The translations under genes were made by a program, and so were the position numbers. From the NCBI GenBank assembly GCA_016648135.1, contig JADDOH010023043.1, forward strand, positions 62,001 through 126,000: a DNA stretch of 64,000 nt. Reading direction: 5' to 3'. Shown one piece after another: positions 45,976-57,319 of this stretch (position 1 is the stretch's first letter; every line of letters begins with the position of its first letter). This DNA comes from Agrypnia vestita (taxonomy: Eukaryota; Arthropoda; Insecta; Trichoptera; Phryganeidae). The notes beneath the pieces are model-generated. The model was not told the origin of the DNA and did not search any database. It was given only the letters and a program-made list of their open reading frames with translations.

Positions 45976-46639
45976 ATTGTTATTATCGCATAATATATTT
46001 TATTGTTTACGGTTGGCGTTTCGAAATTATTATTGCATAATACTTTTTATTGTTTTTGGTTTGCGTTTTGTCTTTAAACTTCAAAAATTGTAAAGGGGAG
46101 TTAGAGTGTTAAATTAGTACACTGTAGCTATTTAGTACTTAGTGTGGATTGTTCACAGCCAGAGATAAACAAACAATAATATACGTTTGACATTGTGATT
46201 CGGTCATTGCTTGGCGATATACACAACTTAAATACGGCAGTAAAAAGATTACAAATGATACTTAATGGACGTTGCGAATAAAAAATAATATAATTACGCG
46301 TAAGACATGGCGCAGATTACAAAAATTCCAGTTTGAACTAACGCGATTTAGTTCGACTTGGCGTCACTCCAACTATCTGATAGAGTACAAATGATCATAA
46401 TTTATAAAATAGTTGTACTATTTTGTTAATGACCCATATACAAGTGTACTTTGAAAAACAATATTTAGATACACTTTGCCAAGAACAAATTGATCATCAC
46501 CGTGATTCGTATAGCCCTGGTTCTAAAACTCAGTATACGTCTTGGCCAGTGTCGAAACTAAGTTATTTCTACCACTTCTTGAAAAAGAGCAAAATAATTT
46601 TGTAATGACATTATTAATATAATCAATAAAAATTAACTT

Positions 46640-46900
46640 TCTTTTCACTACTTTTGTATTGAAAAATATCAACATGTTTCAGAGCCCATGGCCCCTTCGT
46701 TAGGATACAATTGTATATAAAAAATAAAAATCAAAATTATATTTTGATTTTTATTTTTTATTTTATTTTTATTTTATTTATTTATTTTATTTATTATTTT
46801 TATTTTATTTTATTTTGTCTATATTTCGATTTTTAATTAGTAAGTATACAATTGTATCAATCGAAACATGTTGATATTTTTTAATACAGAAGTGTTGAAA
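46640..46900. repeat. Hammerhead-bearing repeat, family D, inverted pair
   Basis: The left segment (about 46655-46715) on the minus strand has CTAACGA (46703-46697; the G of CTGA is changed), stem II GGGGCC-ATG-GGCTC-like, GAAAC (46680-46676), palindrome ACATGT, and stem I GATA/TATC (4 bp). The right segment (about 46845-46890) is its mirror image: GTATCAATCGAAACATGTTG and GATATTTTTTAATACA. Its CTGATGA/stem II portion is collapsed to AATC. A T-rich stretch lies between them. Confidence 0.65.
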
Positions 46901-46914
46901 ACAAAGTTCATTTT

Positions 46915-47150
46915 TACTTCCTTTCTTTTAACTCGCGACGTCTGCTTGTTTGTTTTCTTGACGAAAAAATTTTGAATCGATTTTTAACCCTTTTCCCGTG
47001 ATCCAATCGAGCTGAAACTTTGCAAGCAGACTCGTGGCGACAATCAAGAAGATCTATCAAATTTTCGATAAAAAGAAATATAGTATAATTTTGGATTTTT
47101 AGAAAATTTAATTGATTTTTGAAAATTGGAAACCATACAAATGTTTGATT
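46915..47150 (+). repeat. Interspersed repeat X, copy 3
   Basis: TTACTTCCTTTCTTTTAACT, GACGTCTGCTTG, CCCGTGATCCAATCGAGCTG and GGAAACCATACAAATG match 12960-13620. The apparent 82-codon minus-strand frame here is a by-product of the repeat. Confidence 0.8.
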
Positions 47151-47177
47151 ACCTACTACCAACAGCGGCCTGAGGAC

Positions 47178-47451
47178 GTCACGGAATATTTAAAATTTGA
47201 ATTACTTCGTCGGTATATGTAATAGGTACTTCAGTACGAATTTCGAAAATTTATGACAATTGGTTCACAGATGACAGCAAAATTCACAAATATATCAAAA
47301 TCTTGATTAAATTCGTCACAGAATATTTAAAATTTGAATTACTCCGTCGGTATATGTAATAGGTACTTCAGTACGAATTTCAAAAATTTGTGACAATTGG
47401 TTCACAGATGACAGCAAAATTCACAAATTTATCAAAATCTTGATTAAATTG
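47178..47451 (+). repeat. 137-bp tandem duplication
   Basis: GTCAC(G/A)GAATATTTAAAATTT to TCAAAATCTTGATTAAATT appears at 47178 and 47315 with about six substitutions. Head of interspersed repeat X (TTTTAATTCGTC...) follows at 47565-47650. Confidence 0.93.
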
Positions 47452-47805
47452 ACTGACAAATGTTTTTAGAATTTAATTTTCAAAATGAAGTGTCATATCA
47501 AAGCTCAAAACATCTGACATTTTAGAAATATATTAAATTACTGTAAGTTTAGTGTTATGTTATACGTTTTAATTCGTCTTTAATTGTTGTTATATTTTAC
47601 AAAGAAAGGGAGTATAGTAAAAACTTGGTTTTTATGGGTTAGTTTTTTATTAATTATGTTAATTCTATCAATTTAATGCATTGGGGTTCAAAATATTCGT
47701 GTCCAATAATACATTTGTTTTCGTTTCTTTTGCGGTATATAATTTTTCCAGCATTTATTTTTCAATAGAGATGCGAACACGGAATACGTGTCACATCAAT
47801 ATTCT

Positions 47806-47925
47806 TACTATTTTCAAACTAAGCTAAACGCTTGTGATATGAAAATAGGACTAACTTGCGAGTCTGGAGTGAAGTTCGAACCCGCGACCTTTGGATCACG
47901 AGGCGAGTGTCCTAACCACATACTT
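47806..47925 (-). repeat. tRNA-derived SINE, family B, copy 2
   Basis: Minus strand: A-box remnant GTGGTTAGGACAC, CTCGCCTCGTGATCC and B box GGGTTCGAACTTC (47883-47871). The body reads CTCGCAAGTTAGTCCTATTT and continues to TTAGCTTAGTTTGAAAATAG, as in copy 1 at 2012-2135. Confidence 0.78.
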
Positions 47926-48189
47926 ATTAGTATTATTTTATCTATGGGAATCGTGTTATAGACAATACTTTCAGTATTCGGTACTGTCCCGAGGACAGCT
48001 TATAGTCGTATGATACACAGCGTTAACATTGGAACCCGCGCACTCCATACTCCGTATTGTGCTTCGTATAACTTGTTGATCTACGAGTACCTACAGCGTA
48101 TTTCTGAATTGTGAGAGCAATACGAAAATTATCTATCCTACTCGTTCTACAATTTACTTACATCAAAATAGGGGTTCAATATGTTCATA

Positions 48190-48450
48190 ATTTTTCTACA
48201 TAGTCACCTTCCTTGTCAATGCACTGGGTCCAGCGGTCCACAATATTACATATTTCGGTTAGTTTCCTCCTTTCTTCCTAATATCGTTTAATTTGACAGA
48301 ATTTACGGAAGCTAAGCTCGTCTTGGATGACTTGATAGGCAGAACCATAACTTATATTCAAAGACGCTGCTTCGCCGATGGTACTTCGCCTATTTTCTAG
48401 TATTATAGTAATGTATATAAAGCGATGGTTATAACCATCGCTTAATCTGG
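48190..48450 (-). pseudogene. mariner-like transposase relic with the catalytic core deleted
   Basis: Minus strand 48445-48300: ENRRSTIGEAASLNISYGSA, YQVIQDELSFRKFC. This is the second helix-turn-helix of mariner transposases (..TI-E.A..L.IS.GSAY.II.DDL..RKVC). It is followed directly by the protein's far end, RWTQCIDKEGDYVEKL and a stop (48240-48195), the usual C-terminal W--CI---G-YFE. About 200 residues with the DDD catalytic triad are missing between. A typical internal deletion. TIRs were not resolved. Confidence 0.85.
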
Positions 48451-48954
48451 CTGAATCTTGCCATCCATGAAAAAAATAATTAAAATCCACCGCAGCACGA
48501 AAAGGAATTATAAAATTATTAAAATAATTTCCTACGTATAAAACACGTAAAAACATAATCAATGTTCACAGTGAGACCCCGTTAATGTACATATGACGAG
48601 TTGGGAACCAGAAAATTACCACGAAGAGAAAATCGTCGTGGCGCAAATAAAATATTTTTCAGAATATTTTGAGTTTGTCCTAATTTTTCAGGACACAGTG
48701 CTGAATTTTGTCACCAGGGACTTCATAAATCAAGATATATTATACATATCTCATAATTAGAACATACGATACATATGAAGCGGCTTGTAAAATTAAAATA
48801 CGTAATACAAGTTCCAAAAATTTTATAGGTGCGGTATTCTATCGTGGTGGAAATGGTCAAAGTCATTAAGCCAGCCGTACGATAGGTCGTATTTAAGCCC
48901 TATAAACACCCAAAGACTTCCATACCCACTTTCCCATAAAACAAATACAATATC

Positions 48955-49395
48955 CTCTCTATGAGACATCCTGACGGAGAGAGTGAGATCAAGGGTCCAG
49001 GCTGCCGAGATGAGTTTTCTAAGGGAGGTAGCGGGAGTCACACAGATGGACAGAGTGAGGAGTGCAGACATAAGGCACACACTCGGTATGGAGCCCCTAC
49101 TCCTGCACATAGAAAAATCACAACTGAGGTGACTTGGACATGTGCTCAGAATGCCAGAGGAACGATTACCAAGAAGAACCCTCTTGGCAACGCCGGAGGG
49201 AAGACGGCAGGTCGACCCAGATCAAGCTGGGAGAGACAAAAAAAAATGTATTTGAAGACAAAATGGGTCTGGACTGGTTGACTCGAACAGAAGCACCGCA
49301 AGACAGGGGATCATGGAAGCACCTTGTCGAGCCTTTGGGCCCCCGACCCTACTAGGACAAGGGGAAGAAGATGATGATGATGATGATGTGACATC
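48955..49395 (+). pseudogene. Non-LTR element R1-E, C-terminal fragment with (GAT)n tail
   Basis: Across frameshifts the plus strand reads -IQAAEM-FLR-VAGVTQMDR-like residues, then GMEPLLLHIEKSQL-W-GHVLRMPEE, LATPEGRRQVDPDQ/AGRPRSSW and KMGLDWLTRTEAPQDRGSWK, HLVEPLGPRPY, stop. After the stop comes GATGATGATGATGATGATG, the simple-repeat tail expected of RTE-clade insertions. It is 5'-truncated with no reverse transcriptase. Confidence 0.85.
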
Positions 49396-49579
49396 TATAA
49401 TACATCTTGATTGAAATATTTTTTATTTGGGAGTGCATTTAAATGCCTATAAACACATTTTTATTTTAATCTCTCGTTGGATTCTTATTTTTATTTTATC
49501 TCTCGTTAGATTCCTGAATTGTTCAGTGCATGCTTGTCTCTGACAAGAATAACACGCATGTGATCAATAGTGGTGATAG

Positions 49580-49700
49580 TTTTACAATACTATGGTTGGG
49601 GTGTATAGTGTAGTGTTGGTCCTGACGAAGAGACGGGTACGTCTCAAAACCGATGGACCGTAAATCTGGTAGTGGTTTTTACTAAGTTTACTAACATTCT
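49580..49700 (+). repeat. Hammerhead-bearing repeat, family C, decayed copy
   Basis: CTGACGA (49622-49628), unpaired A, perfect 6-bp stem II GAGACG/CGTCTC with loop GGTA. The next block is AAAAC instead of GAAAC, and the cleavage-site base reads G. Stem I GGTC/GACC is kept. Flanks (CAATACTATGGTTG, GTAGTGGTTTTTACTAAG) match the reverse complement of 54740-54860. The core mutation should abolish activity. Confidence 0.75.
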
Positions 49701-50564
49701 GTTACATTTTTATTTGTTTTAAAGGAACTGTGGGTATGAAGGAGATAAGAGACCAATTTTGTTAAAATTCTTCAACAGATAAATAAGTGTATTACTTTAT
49801 TTATATACTTCATTTCATTTCAATGCCGATAAATCGGCGTTGATTGGACAAATGACATTTAATTGCTTGATACATACACACATAATACATATAATCGAGT
49901 AGTTGCATATTAAAACATACCTAAAGCTAAAAAGTGTTTTTTGGCAAATCATTTAGGTACGTCTTGTTCATAACTTGAAATGGAATAAAGAATTAAAAAT
50001 AAAACATTCAAATAACCTGTGCGTGTAGCGCATACAAGCAAAAAAGCTGTGCATTAGTAAAGATTGGGAAACGAATATTAATTAAATAATCCTTATCTTA
50101 AGAAAAAGTCGATTGAGAATTCTAGCCGTAATTCGTCCCACGGCTAGATGTTTTATTTTCCGACGTTTCTGGATCCAACTTCATGTCAATTCATAATTTA
50201 TCTCACTCGTTTGCGCCTAACAAATTTGTTCCATAGATCCAGTCAAGTCGAGAAAAAACTCGGCCTGAACCGTGTATTTTGACTCATCTCTATGTCTGCG
50301 AGTTTTTTGTAATAGACAATTAAATTTTTCATGGAATAGCGTGTTTCTTCGAAAAGTCCAGTGCCAGGTGAGAACTGCGCGCACGTCACTTGCAGAAATG
50401 ATATTTTTTACACATTTCATCCAACACTTTTTGTGTGAATTCTATTTATATAATATATAAATATTTTAAAAATAAAAAATTGAAACATTTGAAAAATAAT
50501 GCTTCATACATCTATTAATCGCTTGCAATAATATATATACAATTAACTAGTTTAAGGTGATATG

Positions 50565-50603
50565 TTTAGGTATATATATATATATACACCCACACACACA
50601 AAC

Positions 50604-50645
<42 letters not shown>

Positions 50646-50650
50646 CGCAT
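50565..50650. repeat. Compound (TA)n/(CA)n/(TG)n microsatellite
   Basis: TATATATATA, CACCCACACACACA, a longer (TA)n and then GTGTGTGTGTGTGTGTGTC. The CA and TG blocks flank the TA run and make the tract nearly palindromic. Confidence 0.95.
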
Positions 50651-50969
50651 GTGCGTTGTTCATTGGTTTTAAGCCTATCAATTTATTATTTTGAGTTATT
50701 GCTTAAGAATATACTTTCAAGGGAATTCTCGTATTGCAAGAATACTTTTATGATTCTACCGATAACTGAATTTTTTATTGAATTATGAACTATTATGCAA
50801 TAATATGAGAAACTGACAGAACTGGAAATAATGTGGCGATTATCGACCATAAAGTAGTTTTATTAGAACACATTTAGTTTATTGGTACCATCAACTAGAT
50901 GGGATTGACCATTGTCTGATTTATTTGAAAGGTTTCTGGACCACGGGAGTATAGCGTAATAAAAGGACA

Positions 50970-52560
50970 ATTGTTAATTGACTCCGCAGTTTTATTACCA
51001 CTCTGGATAGGAAATCAGTTTGACATCTCGTCAGGGAGACGATCCCCTCCAGAGAATGCAGTTCAAATTGTAAACGATCCTTTGTATATGCATTTCGATC
51101 TCGGTGCGTTTTTACATTGTTGCCTTGCTTCTGTCAAAAGATTAAGTCTCGAGGTTTGGTTCTGTGCTCGTAGATGGCGTTGGTCAACGTATTTCGAGAA
51201 GAAATTTGCGAGAATGTTGCTTCTACATAGAAACAAAATTATATGGAGAGATTTTATATAAGTTGGGTGTTCAGCTTAGTTAAATCTTCAATAATGGATA
51301 TTACTCATATAAAGAGTATGTAGTTAATTATTTTTAAACGCGGGTATTTCGAGGTTAACCCAATATTTAATTTTTTCTTCTTCAATAAAATGTTAAGAGT
51401 TAAGGAACACTTAAGGTGTTTTGCAAATCGGAAAATTTGGAATAAATTCAAATTGGAAATAAATGCTTTTGATATTAATAAATGTTTCAAATTTTACATA
51501 CAAAAAGTGAAAAAGTGTTGACAGTAAATATTATAAATAACCAGGTCCTTTTTGCAAATGGTTTCCTTTTAAATTTGTTTTAACATTATTGCATAATTGA
51601 AATATGTATATAAAAAAAACATTGAAACTACATAAAAATAACAATTTTTTTGACATAATATAAAATAAATAAAATATGAATTAAACTAGAAATTATTTTG
51701 AAACTTGAAAAAAAGACATACTTTTACTTTATACTTCGCCGCGAGTTAAGGCTATGAGAACATCGCCATCTAGCGTCTTGGTAGTGTTGGTGAAGAACAT
51801 TGTTAAATAGAGAATTATGCTCTTTTCCTTTCCTTTTTTACATCATTTTTAGTTGCGCCTTTTGGTAGCGTTAGTGACGGACATTGTTACATAGAGAATA
51901 GTAATTTTTTCTTTTTATACTTCATTATTTTGTATATCTCGTCATTATTTGCGGCATCGCATCGTGTAGTATTAATGGCGGAGTTTTACGAAAAAATCGA
52001 CCGTGGCGGCAGAGCTGTCGTAATTAATGAATTATTCATTGACAAAAAGCACGAATTTATTTAATAATGGAGTATCTCATAATTTTTTTTCCTATGCGAC
52101 TAGTTTCGCTATGATCGATTCGTTTTTTGCATAAGTACTTTTTGTAAATGATTTATTTGAATGACTTCCAGAATCAGATTGTCAAATTGCGTTCCATTTT
52201 TCACAGCGTCTGTGCAATCCAAGGGTTGTTTTAACGGATTTAGTGTTTCCTCCCCCAGCGCGGGGACAGGGATGGAGAGGAGGGCAGCGCCGTGTTTGAA
52301 GGGTGCAAATAATGATTTTATTACACGGTATATTTTATTGGGCAGTGGCGTGCCCGCACACCATTACCCCCGTCCGAAATAGATACAGCTATTTATTTTG
52401 GGGGATGTTTTCGTCGGGGGGTGGGCGAGAGGAAGCTCGCAATGATTCGACAGTTAAAATCGTATTAGCGCTTCAATGGGGAGAGGATGATTGCCGCGGG
52501 ATAAATGGAATTGTAACACGTCATTTTATAAGGGCATGCATTTTGACTTAAGCATCTATC
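50970..52560. other. Stretch without a recognised gene
   Basis: A 96-codon frame at 50971-51261 is the longest here and has no features I recognise. Around 52240-52440 is a GC-richer patch (CCCCCAGCGCGGGGACAGG) without an identifiable product. Confidence 0.4.
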
Positions 52561-52571
52561 ACGATAATTTT

Positions 52572-52845
52572 TAAAGAGTTAAGGTTGTTATTACGGTCAT
52601 TGGACATATTTATGTGCTTAATAAAACGGATATTTTATACGAACCGTAAGTATATTTCACTGAGAAGAAAATCTCGATGTTTCGCTGAAGTCTTATTCAG
52701 TGTCATCAGAAGAACTTCCTATCACCGCGGAGGTGAAGACCGAACTGATTATTTCTTCCAAGGTTGTAAATTATATGCACTTTGTTGTGGAGTGTTGACT
52801 TCTTCTACGACTGAGGTCGCTAGTGTGCAATATGTACTAATTACA
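52572..52845 (-). repeat. Hammerhead-bearing repeat, family B, copy 2
   Basis: Matches 30906-31175: AAGAGTTAAGGTTGTTATTA, CGGATATTTTATACGAACCG, TTATATGCACTTTGTTGTGG, and GTGTGCAATATGTACTAATT. It is in the same orientation. Non-coding. Confidence 0.7.
52675..52714 (-). ncRNA. Hammerhead ribozyme motif (family B, copy 2)
   Basis: Minus strand: CTGATGA (52709-52703), stem II CTGAA/TTCAG (5 bp) with loop TAAGAC, GAAAC (52683-52679), then ATC as the cleavage triplet. Stem III is weakened (ACAT, not ACGT). Stem I pairs GAGA with TCTT, including a G-U. The core is intact but likely weaker than copy 1. Confidence 0.6.
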
Positions 52846-52859
52846 TCTTCGAGCTTTTC

Positions 52860-54105
52860 TCTGACGTCTCGTCGCATGAAATATAATAAAAAAATCCGTT
52901 ATATTTAACACATAAACCAATATAAATTACTTTATTTTCGTATTTTTTATTTTAAGCAACATTTCATTAACCAATCGTCATTACTTTAATGAAAATACAT
53001 AATATTGTGATGTTGCTATTTTAGAAAGTAGTCTGATATTAAAAACTATTTAGATTAATCAATTTATTATATCAATCTAACTCGCCCCCAAACTTTACAA
53101 ACCAACGCAGCCCTGTTTGTTCAGTAATAATTCTTTCACTCCATGTTTCTTAAATATAAACTAAACCCGTTCATTAGGAAAGAGGATTAGGTGACAGCGG
53201 AAGAATATCCCCCTCATGTAGGTTTAAGATACATTAATACTGCAGTTGAAGTAAGTATTCTTGCATATCTAAATCTTCTAGCAAAGAACATATTTTTTAC
53301 AAAAGACGTTGTTTTTTTTTAAATAATTTAACCGAGTGTCTCAAGTAAAAAAGGTTTTCTTGTAATAAAGCGTGACTACTACTAAGATATTATAATTTTC
53401 AGAGTATTTAGTTTGTTGACCTTTTTATAATTATTTAAAAAATTACAATATCGTGGTAATTTTTTAAGAAAAGTCAAACATATTGGAAATTGGGACCAGC
53501 AGTGGCAATTTTAAGTTCGCATTCTACCAATTACTGCTTTTCATGCAATTTGCAAGAAAAGTGAGTTTTTGTCGTATTGTACCAATTACTACTATTCGTT
53601 TTTCTACCAATTGCTGAGTCTATTATCTGTTCAAAATCTTATCATAAGTAGGGTACACGGTACTGAGATTTGTATCATCGTGTCCAATCCGTGGGTGCGG
53701 GCCTTTTAAAATTATTTGTTTACGAAATACTTTATTTTATTTCATTTTTATTCGGTCATCCATCAGGGAGACACAATTGATTGGTAGGACGAAATACAGA
53801 AAAAATATTTAAACGTCATCCACTGGATTGGAGTAGTCGTATTTGACAGTTCGTTCAGTGCGAAGTACGCTCGAGATGGCGGCCAGGTGTGCCCAGTCGT
53901 GAAATTGCGAAGCAATTAGTATCGAGCGAAATAATACTACGTATAAGAATTGGATAGATGTTAAAAAAATTTTCCCAAAAATATACATAATATAAAATTT
54001 GGACCGTATATGTCTTGTTTTTTTAATTTATACGAGTTTTCCGACACCGTGAATTTCACTTCACCGACAAATTTCATTTAGATAGCCGTACACCCGTGAA
54101 CGATC
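52860..54105. other. Non-coding stretch
   Basis: AT-rich with no gene or element recognised, apart from a CAATTACTGC/ACCAATTACTACT-type near-repeat around 53525-53615. Confidence 0.45.
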
Positions 54106-54109
54106 ACGG

Positions 54110-54350
54110 AGGAGGTTAATTAGATTAGATTAATGGTTCGCGTCTTAGCTAAGCCATGTTCTTACAATGTGTATCATAGTATATCTTTAACGGGCAAGGA
54201 AGAAGCGATGGTAGCTATACCGCTTTGTCGTCCGCGCGTGCGAGTTTCGAATCTTTTCCAGCCGTATAAATTAGTTTCTTAGCCATGAATTGCAGGAAGT
54301 TACGGAGTTACGGGACAGACAGGCAACGAAATTACTAAATTTAGATAAAA
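54110..54350 (+). repeat. tRNA-like-headed SINE, family C, copy 1
   Basis: Matches 63395-63635 in order: ATGGTTCGCGTCTT, then a tRNA-like stretch ending GAGTTTCGAATCTTTTCCAG (a decayed B box), then TTAGTTTCTTAGCCATGAAT and the tail TTACGGGACAGACAGGCAAC followed by GAAATTACTAAATTTAGATA. Confidence 0.65.
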
Positions 54351-54739
54351 AAGTACAAATCAAACGATTTTGGAACAGGCTTTTATGCACACTGAGCCAA
54401 TTGAATCCTTACGTGAAAAGCAGCAAACTCTGGATATTATTTCAACCAGGGGTGGCGCACGATCCACAAGCCCGCCATGGAATAAGGGTGGATTAGCCAT
54501 TAATGCAGGCATGTTACTGCCGATGGAAGGGTAGATGCTATCTGCGCGGCAAAGAGCATGCCTTTTAGAAATGCTATCAGATTTTAAGCGCCGTTATTAC
54601 AGCAGTTTACAAAAATCGGCTATTTACCTCGAATTCAAAGTTATTAAAAGCGACTGCAAGCAAATGTGGCTAAACGCCGAAATCTATAAACAAAATTAGT
54701 AAAACAAAATGTTATATATGTTATACCTATATAACCACT

Positions 54740-54860
54740 AAAAATTACTTTTGTGTCTACCGGTTTCGAGACGTAACCCGTCTCTTCGTCAGGACAACCA
54801 CCACACTAGCATGTAAATAACACTACAAACCACAACCATAGTATTATTTGCACACGAATT
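54740..54860 (-). repeat. Hammerhead-bearing repeat, family C, intact copy
   Basis: Counterpart of 49580-49700 in reverse orientation: ATACTATGGTTGTGGTTTGT, the ribozyme, and AAAAGTAATTTTTAGTGGTT. Only about 120 bases match. Confidence 0.75.
54753..54797 (-). ncRNA. Hammerhead ribozyme motif (family C)
   Basis: Minus strand: CTGACGA (54792-54786; the seventh core base is free to vary), unpaired A, perfect 6-bp stem II GAGACG/CGTCTC with loop GGTTA, GAAAC (54767-54763). Stem III is palindromic ACCGGT, cleavage is predicted after the A of GTA (54758), and stem I is TGTC/GACA (4 bp). The core is complete. GUA is an allowed though less favoured cleavage triplet. Confidence 0.8.
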
Positions 54861-55599
54861 TTTAAAATGTATTGTTATTCTATTAAAAATGAGTTCCAGA
54901 AGCGAAAAAATTGTTGTTAACTACATTTTTTTAAGGAAAATTAGTATATTTTTATTTTCTTGTGTATAAATGTTTTTTTTCTTTGTAAATAGTTTTTTGA
55001 TATTTTAGTGACATAAATCAAAAAAAATTAATCTTAAAATAGCAATAAAACATATTTTTCAAAGGCGAAATGCAAATGTCTAATTATCTCAAAATGACTT
55101 GAATGTTAGTTAACAACTTCTTGCCATGGGGTATTCAATTGTATTTAATAAAAAATACATTATGTTGTGTAAAAATACATTATACAAATACACAAAAAAT
55201 ACATAGAGTTGTTTATTAGTGTTGGGATTTTGTACCAAACAAGACAATAAAAAAGAGAATGACCGACTAAAATAAATAACATTTTGTTAAAATGTCTGAC
55301 CACAAAGTTATTGCTTTAAATACTAAAAATATGAATAATAAAATTAGTAAAGTTTATTCATATCATTTTTGGATATTTTTGTCACGGAATATAAAAGTAA
55401 AAGCATCTTCTTATAGTAAAGCACGACTTGTTACTTAGACATCATACTTTTTAAGAGTATTTTGTTTGAATTTATCGTAATTGTTTTAAAATTTGCAAGC
55501 TCGCAGTAATTATTTTAAATAATTTGAATGTAGATATTTGAATATTATTGAGTGTTCGAACCCGAAAATTCCTTTAAAATTTAAAAGAAATACCAGACT

Positions 55600-56010
55600 A
55601 TTGTTAGACGCGCTATAAGCTATAATGTATGGCTCCGAATGCTGGAATATGTATTACTCCTACTCTAGGCAACTTGAAACAGCTGAAATGCGAATTAGAT
55701 GGTTGGCCGGAGTATCACTAAAATATAGGTATAAAAGTACTCGTATTCGTGGTAGCCTGGGTGTCACGGATATAAACAGTAAGTTGGAGTAACAACAGTT
55801 GAGATGGTATGGGCACATAAGACGGAGACCATCAGACTACATGGTAAAGCAGGTAATGTCAATGGAGCTTCATTGACAGTCATCCAGAAGAAGACCGAAA
55901 AACTCTTCAATGTTCTCCAGAGAAACGGCCTAGATGAGAGTGACACCGAGAGTGGGACAGTGCAAGAAATAAGAAAAAGTCAAACACATTTGAACCCGTA
56001 ATGGCACCAG
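55600..56010 (+). pseudogene. RTE-like retrotransposon R1-D, C-terminal fragment
   Basis: Plus-strand reading across several stops: MYGSECWNM, QLETAEMRIRWLAGVS-like residues, IRGSLGVTDIN-K, then QLRWYGHIRRRPSDYMVKQV, MSMELH, S-RRPKNS, NVLQRNGLDESDTESGTVQ. The last part equals the minus-strand copy at 33361-33860 (KVLQRNGLDESDTQN). The thumb-to-C-terminal portion of the polyprotein is preserved, but mutated. Confidence 0.8.
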
Positions 56011-56844
56011 GTTATATGTACCAAGGGATTACATTAGTTCATGTCTATATATTTTGTTGGTCTCTGATTTGGATGGAAGAAGTCTCATCGCCGCGTTTTT
56101 CGGCACTGAATTATAAAGATTTAATTATTTATCGAAAACTAACAATTTTATTTAAAAATTGTGAATTAAAAAGGCATTTAAACTATTTATGTGCGTACGT
56201 GATATCTGGAAAATTACCCCCAAATTTAAGGGCTGTCCAAATTTATGGCCGTTTGCTCCAGATAATGATTTCAATTAAGTCATCATTTAATCGGTATTTC
56301 GTAGAGAACTGTAATTATGTGAGCGTATTTTACATGTTGTAAAAGTAACCACCGCTTAAAGAACATTGATTCAAGCGTTGTGTGCAACAATGAGTGGTGT
56401 TATTAAAATGGTGATTTTTTATTTTTATTAAAAAATATATAAAGGATCTAGAAAGCCTTTGAAAATTATATTAAAATTCACGTGAAATTTAGAAATTTTA
56501 CATTTGAGATTTTGAAAAGCAATTAAAGTTTAATAATTATTAATCAAAAAAATATGACATAAAATACAACTGTCTTCGTTACGTTTGTGTACATCTTAGA
56601 ATTTTTTTCCCTTATTTTTGTCAATATTCAATTTTCTTGTCTGTTTAGATAAGTTGTTTAAACTTTTGCAAATGTGTCGTGATTGTTCTGTTTTTATCTT
56701 AGGTGGAATTATGTGGTAGTTTTGATTTTGTCTTTTGTGTAATTGTATGTCTCTGTCATGTATTTCCGTATACCAATAAGATAAATGAAAGATGAATATA
56801 AATTTACTTAGATATTTTACATTAAATCACATGTGATAAAATAT

Positions 56845-57065
56845 TTAACCAATAATAATATTTCGTTGTCTTTCTGTCCGTAACTTCTTTCGTAATTTTT
56901 TTTTGTTTTTTAATTTTTTTTTCTTATTCCTTAGGACCTGGCCGATAACATAGACGAAATTTCCCCCTCCATTTTTACCCTATCCTCTCCCCGCGATACA
57001 TTTTCTATTCAAAACTACACCGTTTAGGAACCGACATGTAAAATTACGTCATTTTTGACGAATTA
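56845..57065 (-). repeat. Interspersed retroelement tail with a single minisatellite unit
   Basis: The minus strand runs from CGTCAAAAATGACGTAATTT (57061) through CGGTTCCTAAACGGTGTAGT and GGGGAAATTTCGTCTATGTT to ACAGAAAGACAACGAAATAT (about 56855). It joins the phrase CGTCAAAAATGACG seen at 44293 to the tail shared with 1900 and 63600, and carries one unit of the 15625-16010 minisatellite. Confidence 0.7.
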
Positions 57066-57137
57066 CTATTTACTAGCTAGTTAATAATAACATTTTTTTT
57101 TGTGTAGGATAGACTCCTAAAAAAAATCTTGATTATC

Positions 57138-57319
57138 CAAGGGGCGTGGAGTGAGAACATCGAAGCGTTACTTTTTCCTAAGCATATACTAAAAAAAAAA
57201 ACAAATAAAATATATATCTCGAAATTTTCCTAATATTCGGTGGGAAAAATATTTGATTTTGATATTTTCCCCAATATATGTTTACGTAAAAGTCATGCTC
57301 CAATGTTCTCACTACGGTG
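57138..57319. mobile_element. hAT-type MITE, family 1, copy 3 (aged)
   Basis: The left end AAGGGGCGTGGAGTGAGAAC and right end GTTCTCACTACGGTG are mutated forms of the family termini. The interior keeps ATGTTTACGTAAAAGTCATG. The flanks GATTATCC and GATTATTA-like are consistent with a decayed 8-base duplication. Confidence 0.7.

Noticed and set aside
50150..50190. GAAACGTCGG on the minus strand, as in family A ribozymes
   Set aside because: Upstream is TGGATCCA with no CTGATGA-like block at the right distance. It could be a very decayed relative, but nothing more than GAAACGTCGG supports it.
50971..51261. 96-codon frame as a host gene
   Set aside because: No recognisable domain, no splice context, and codon composition like the surrounding AT-rich DNA.
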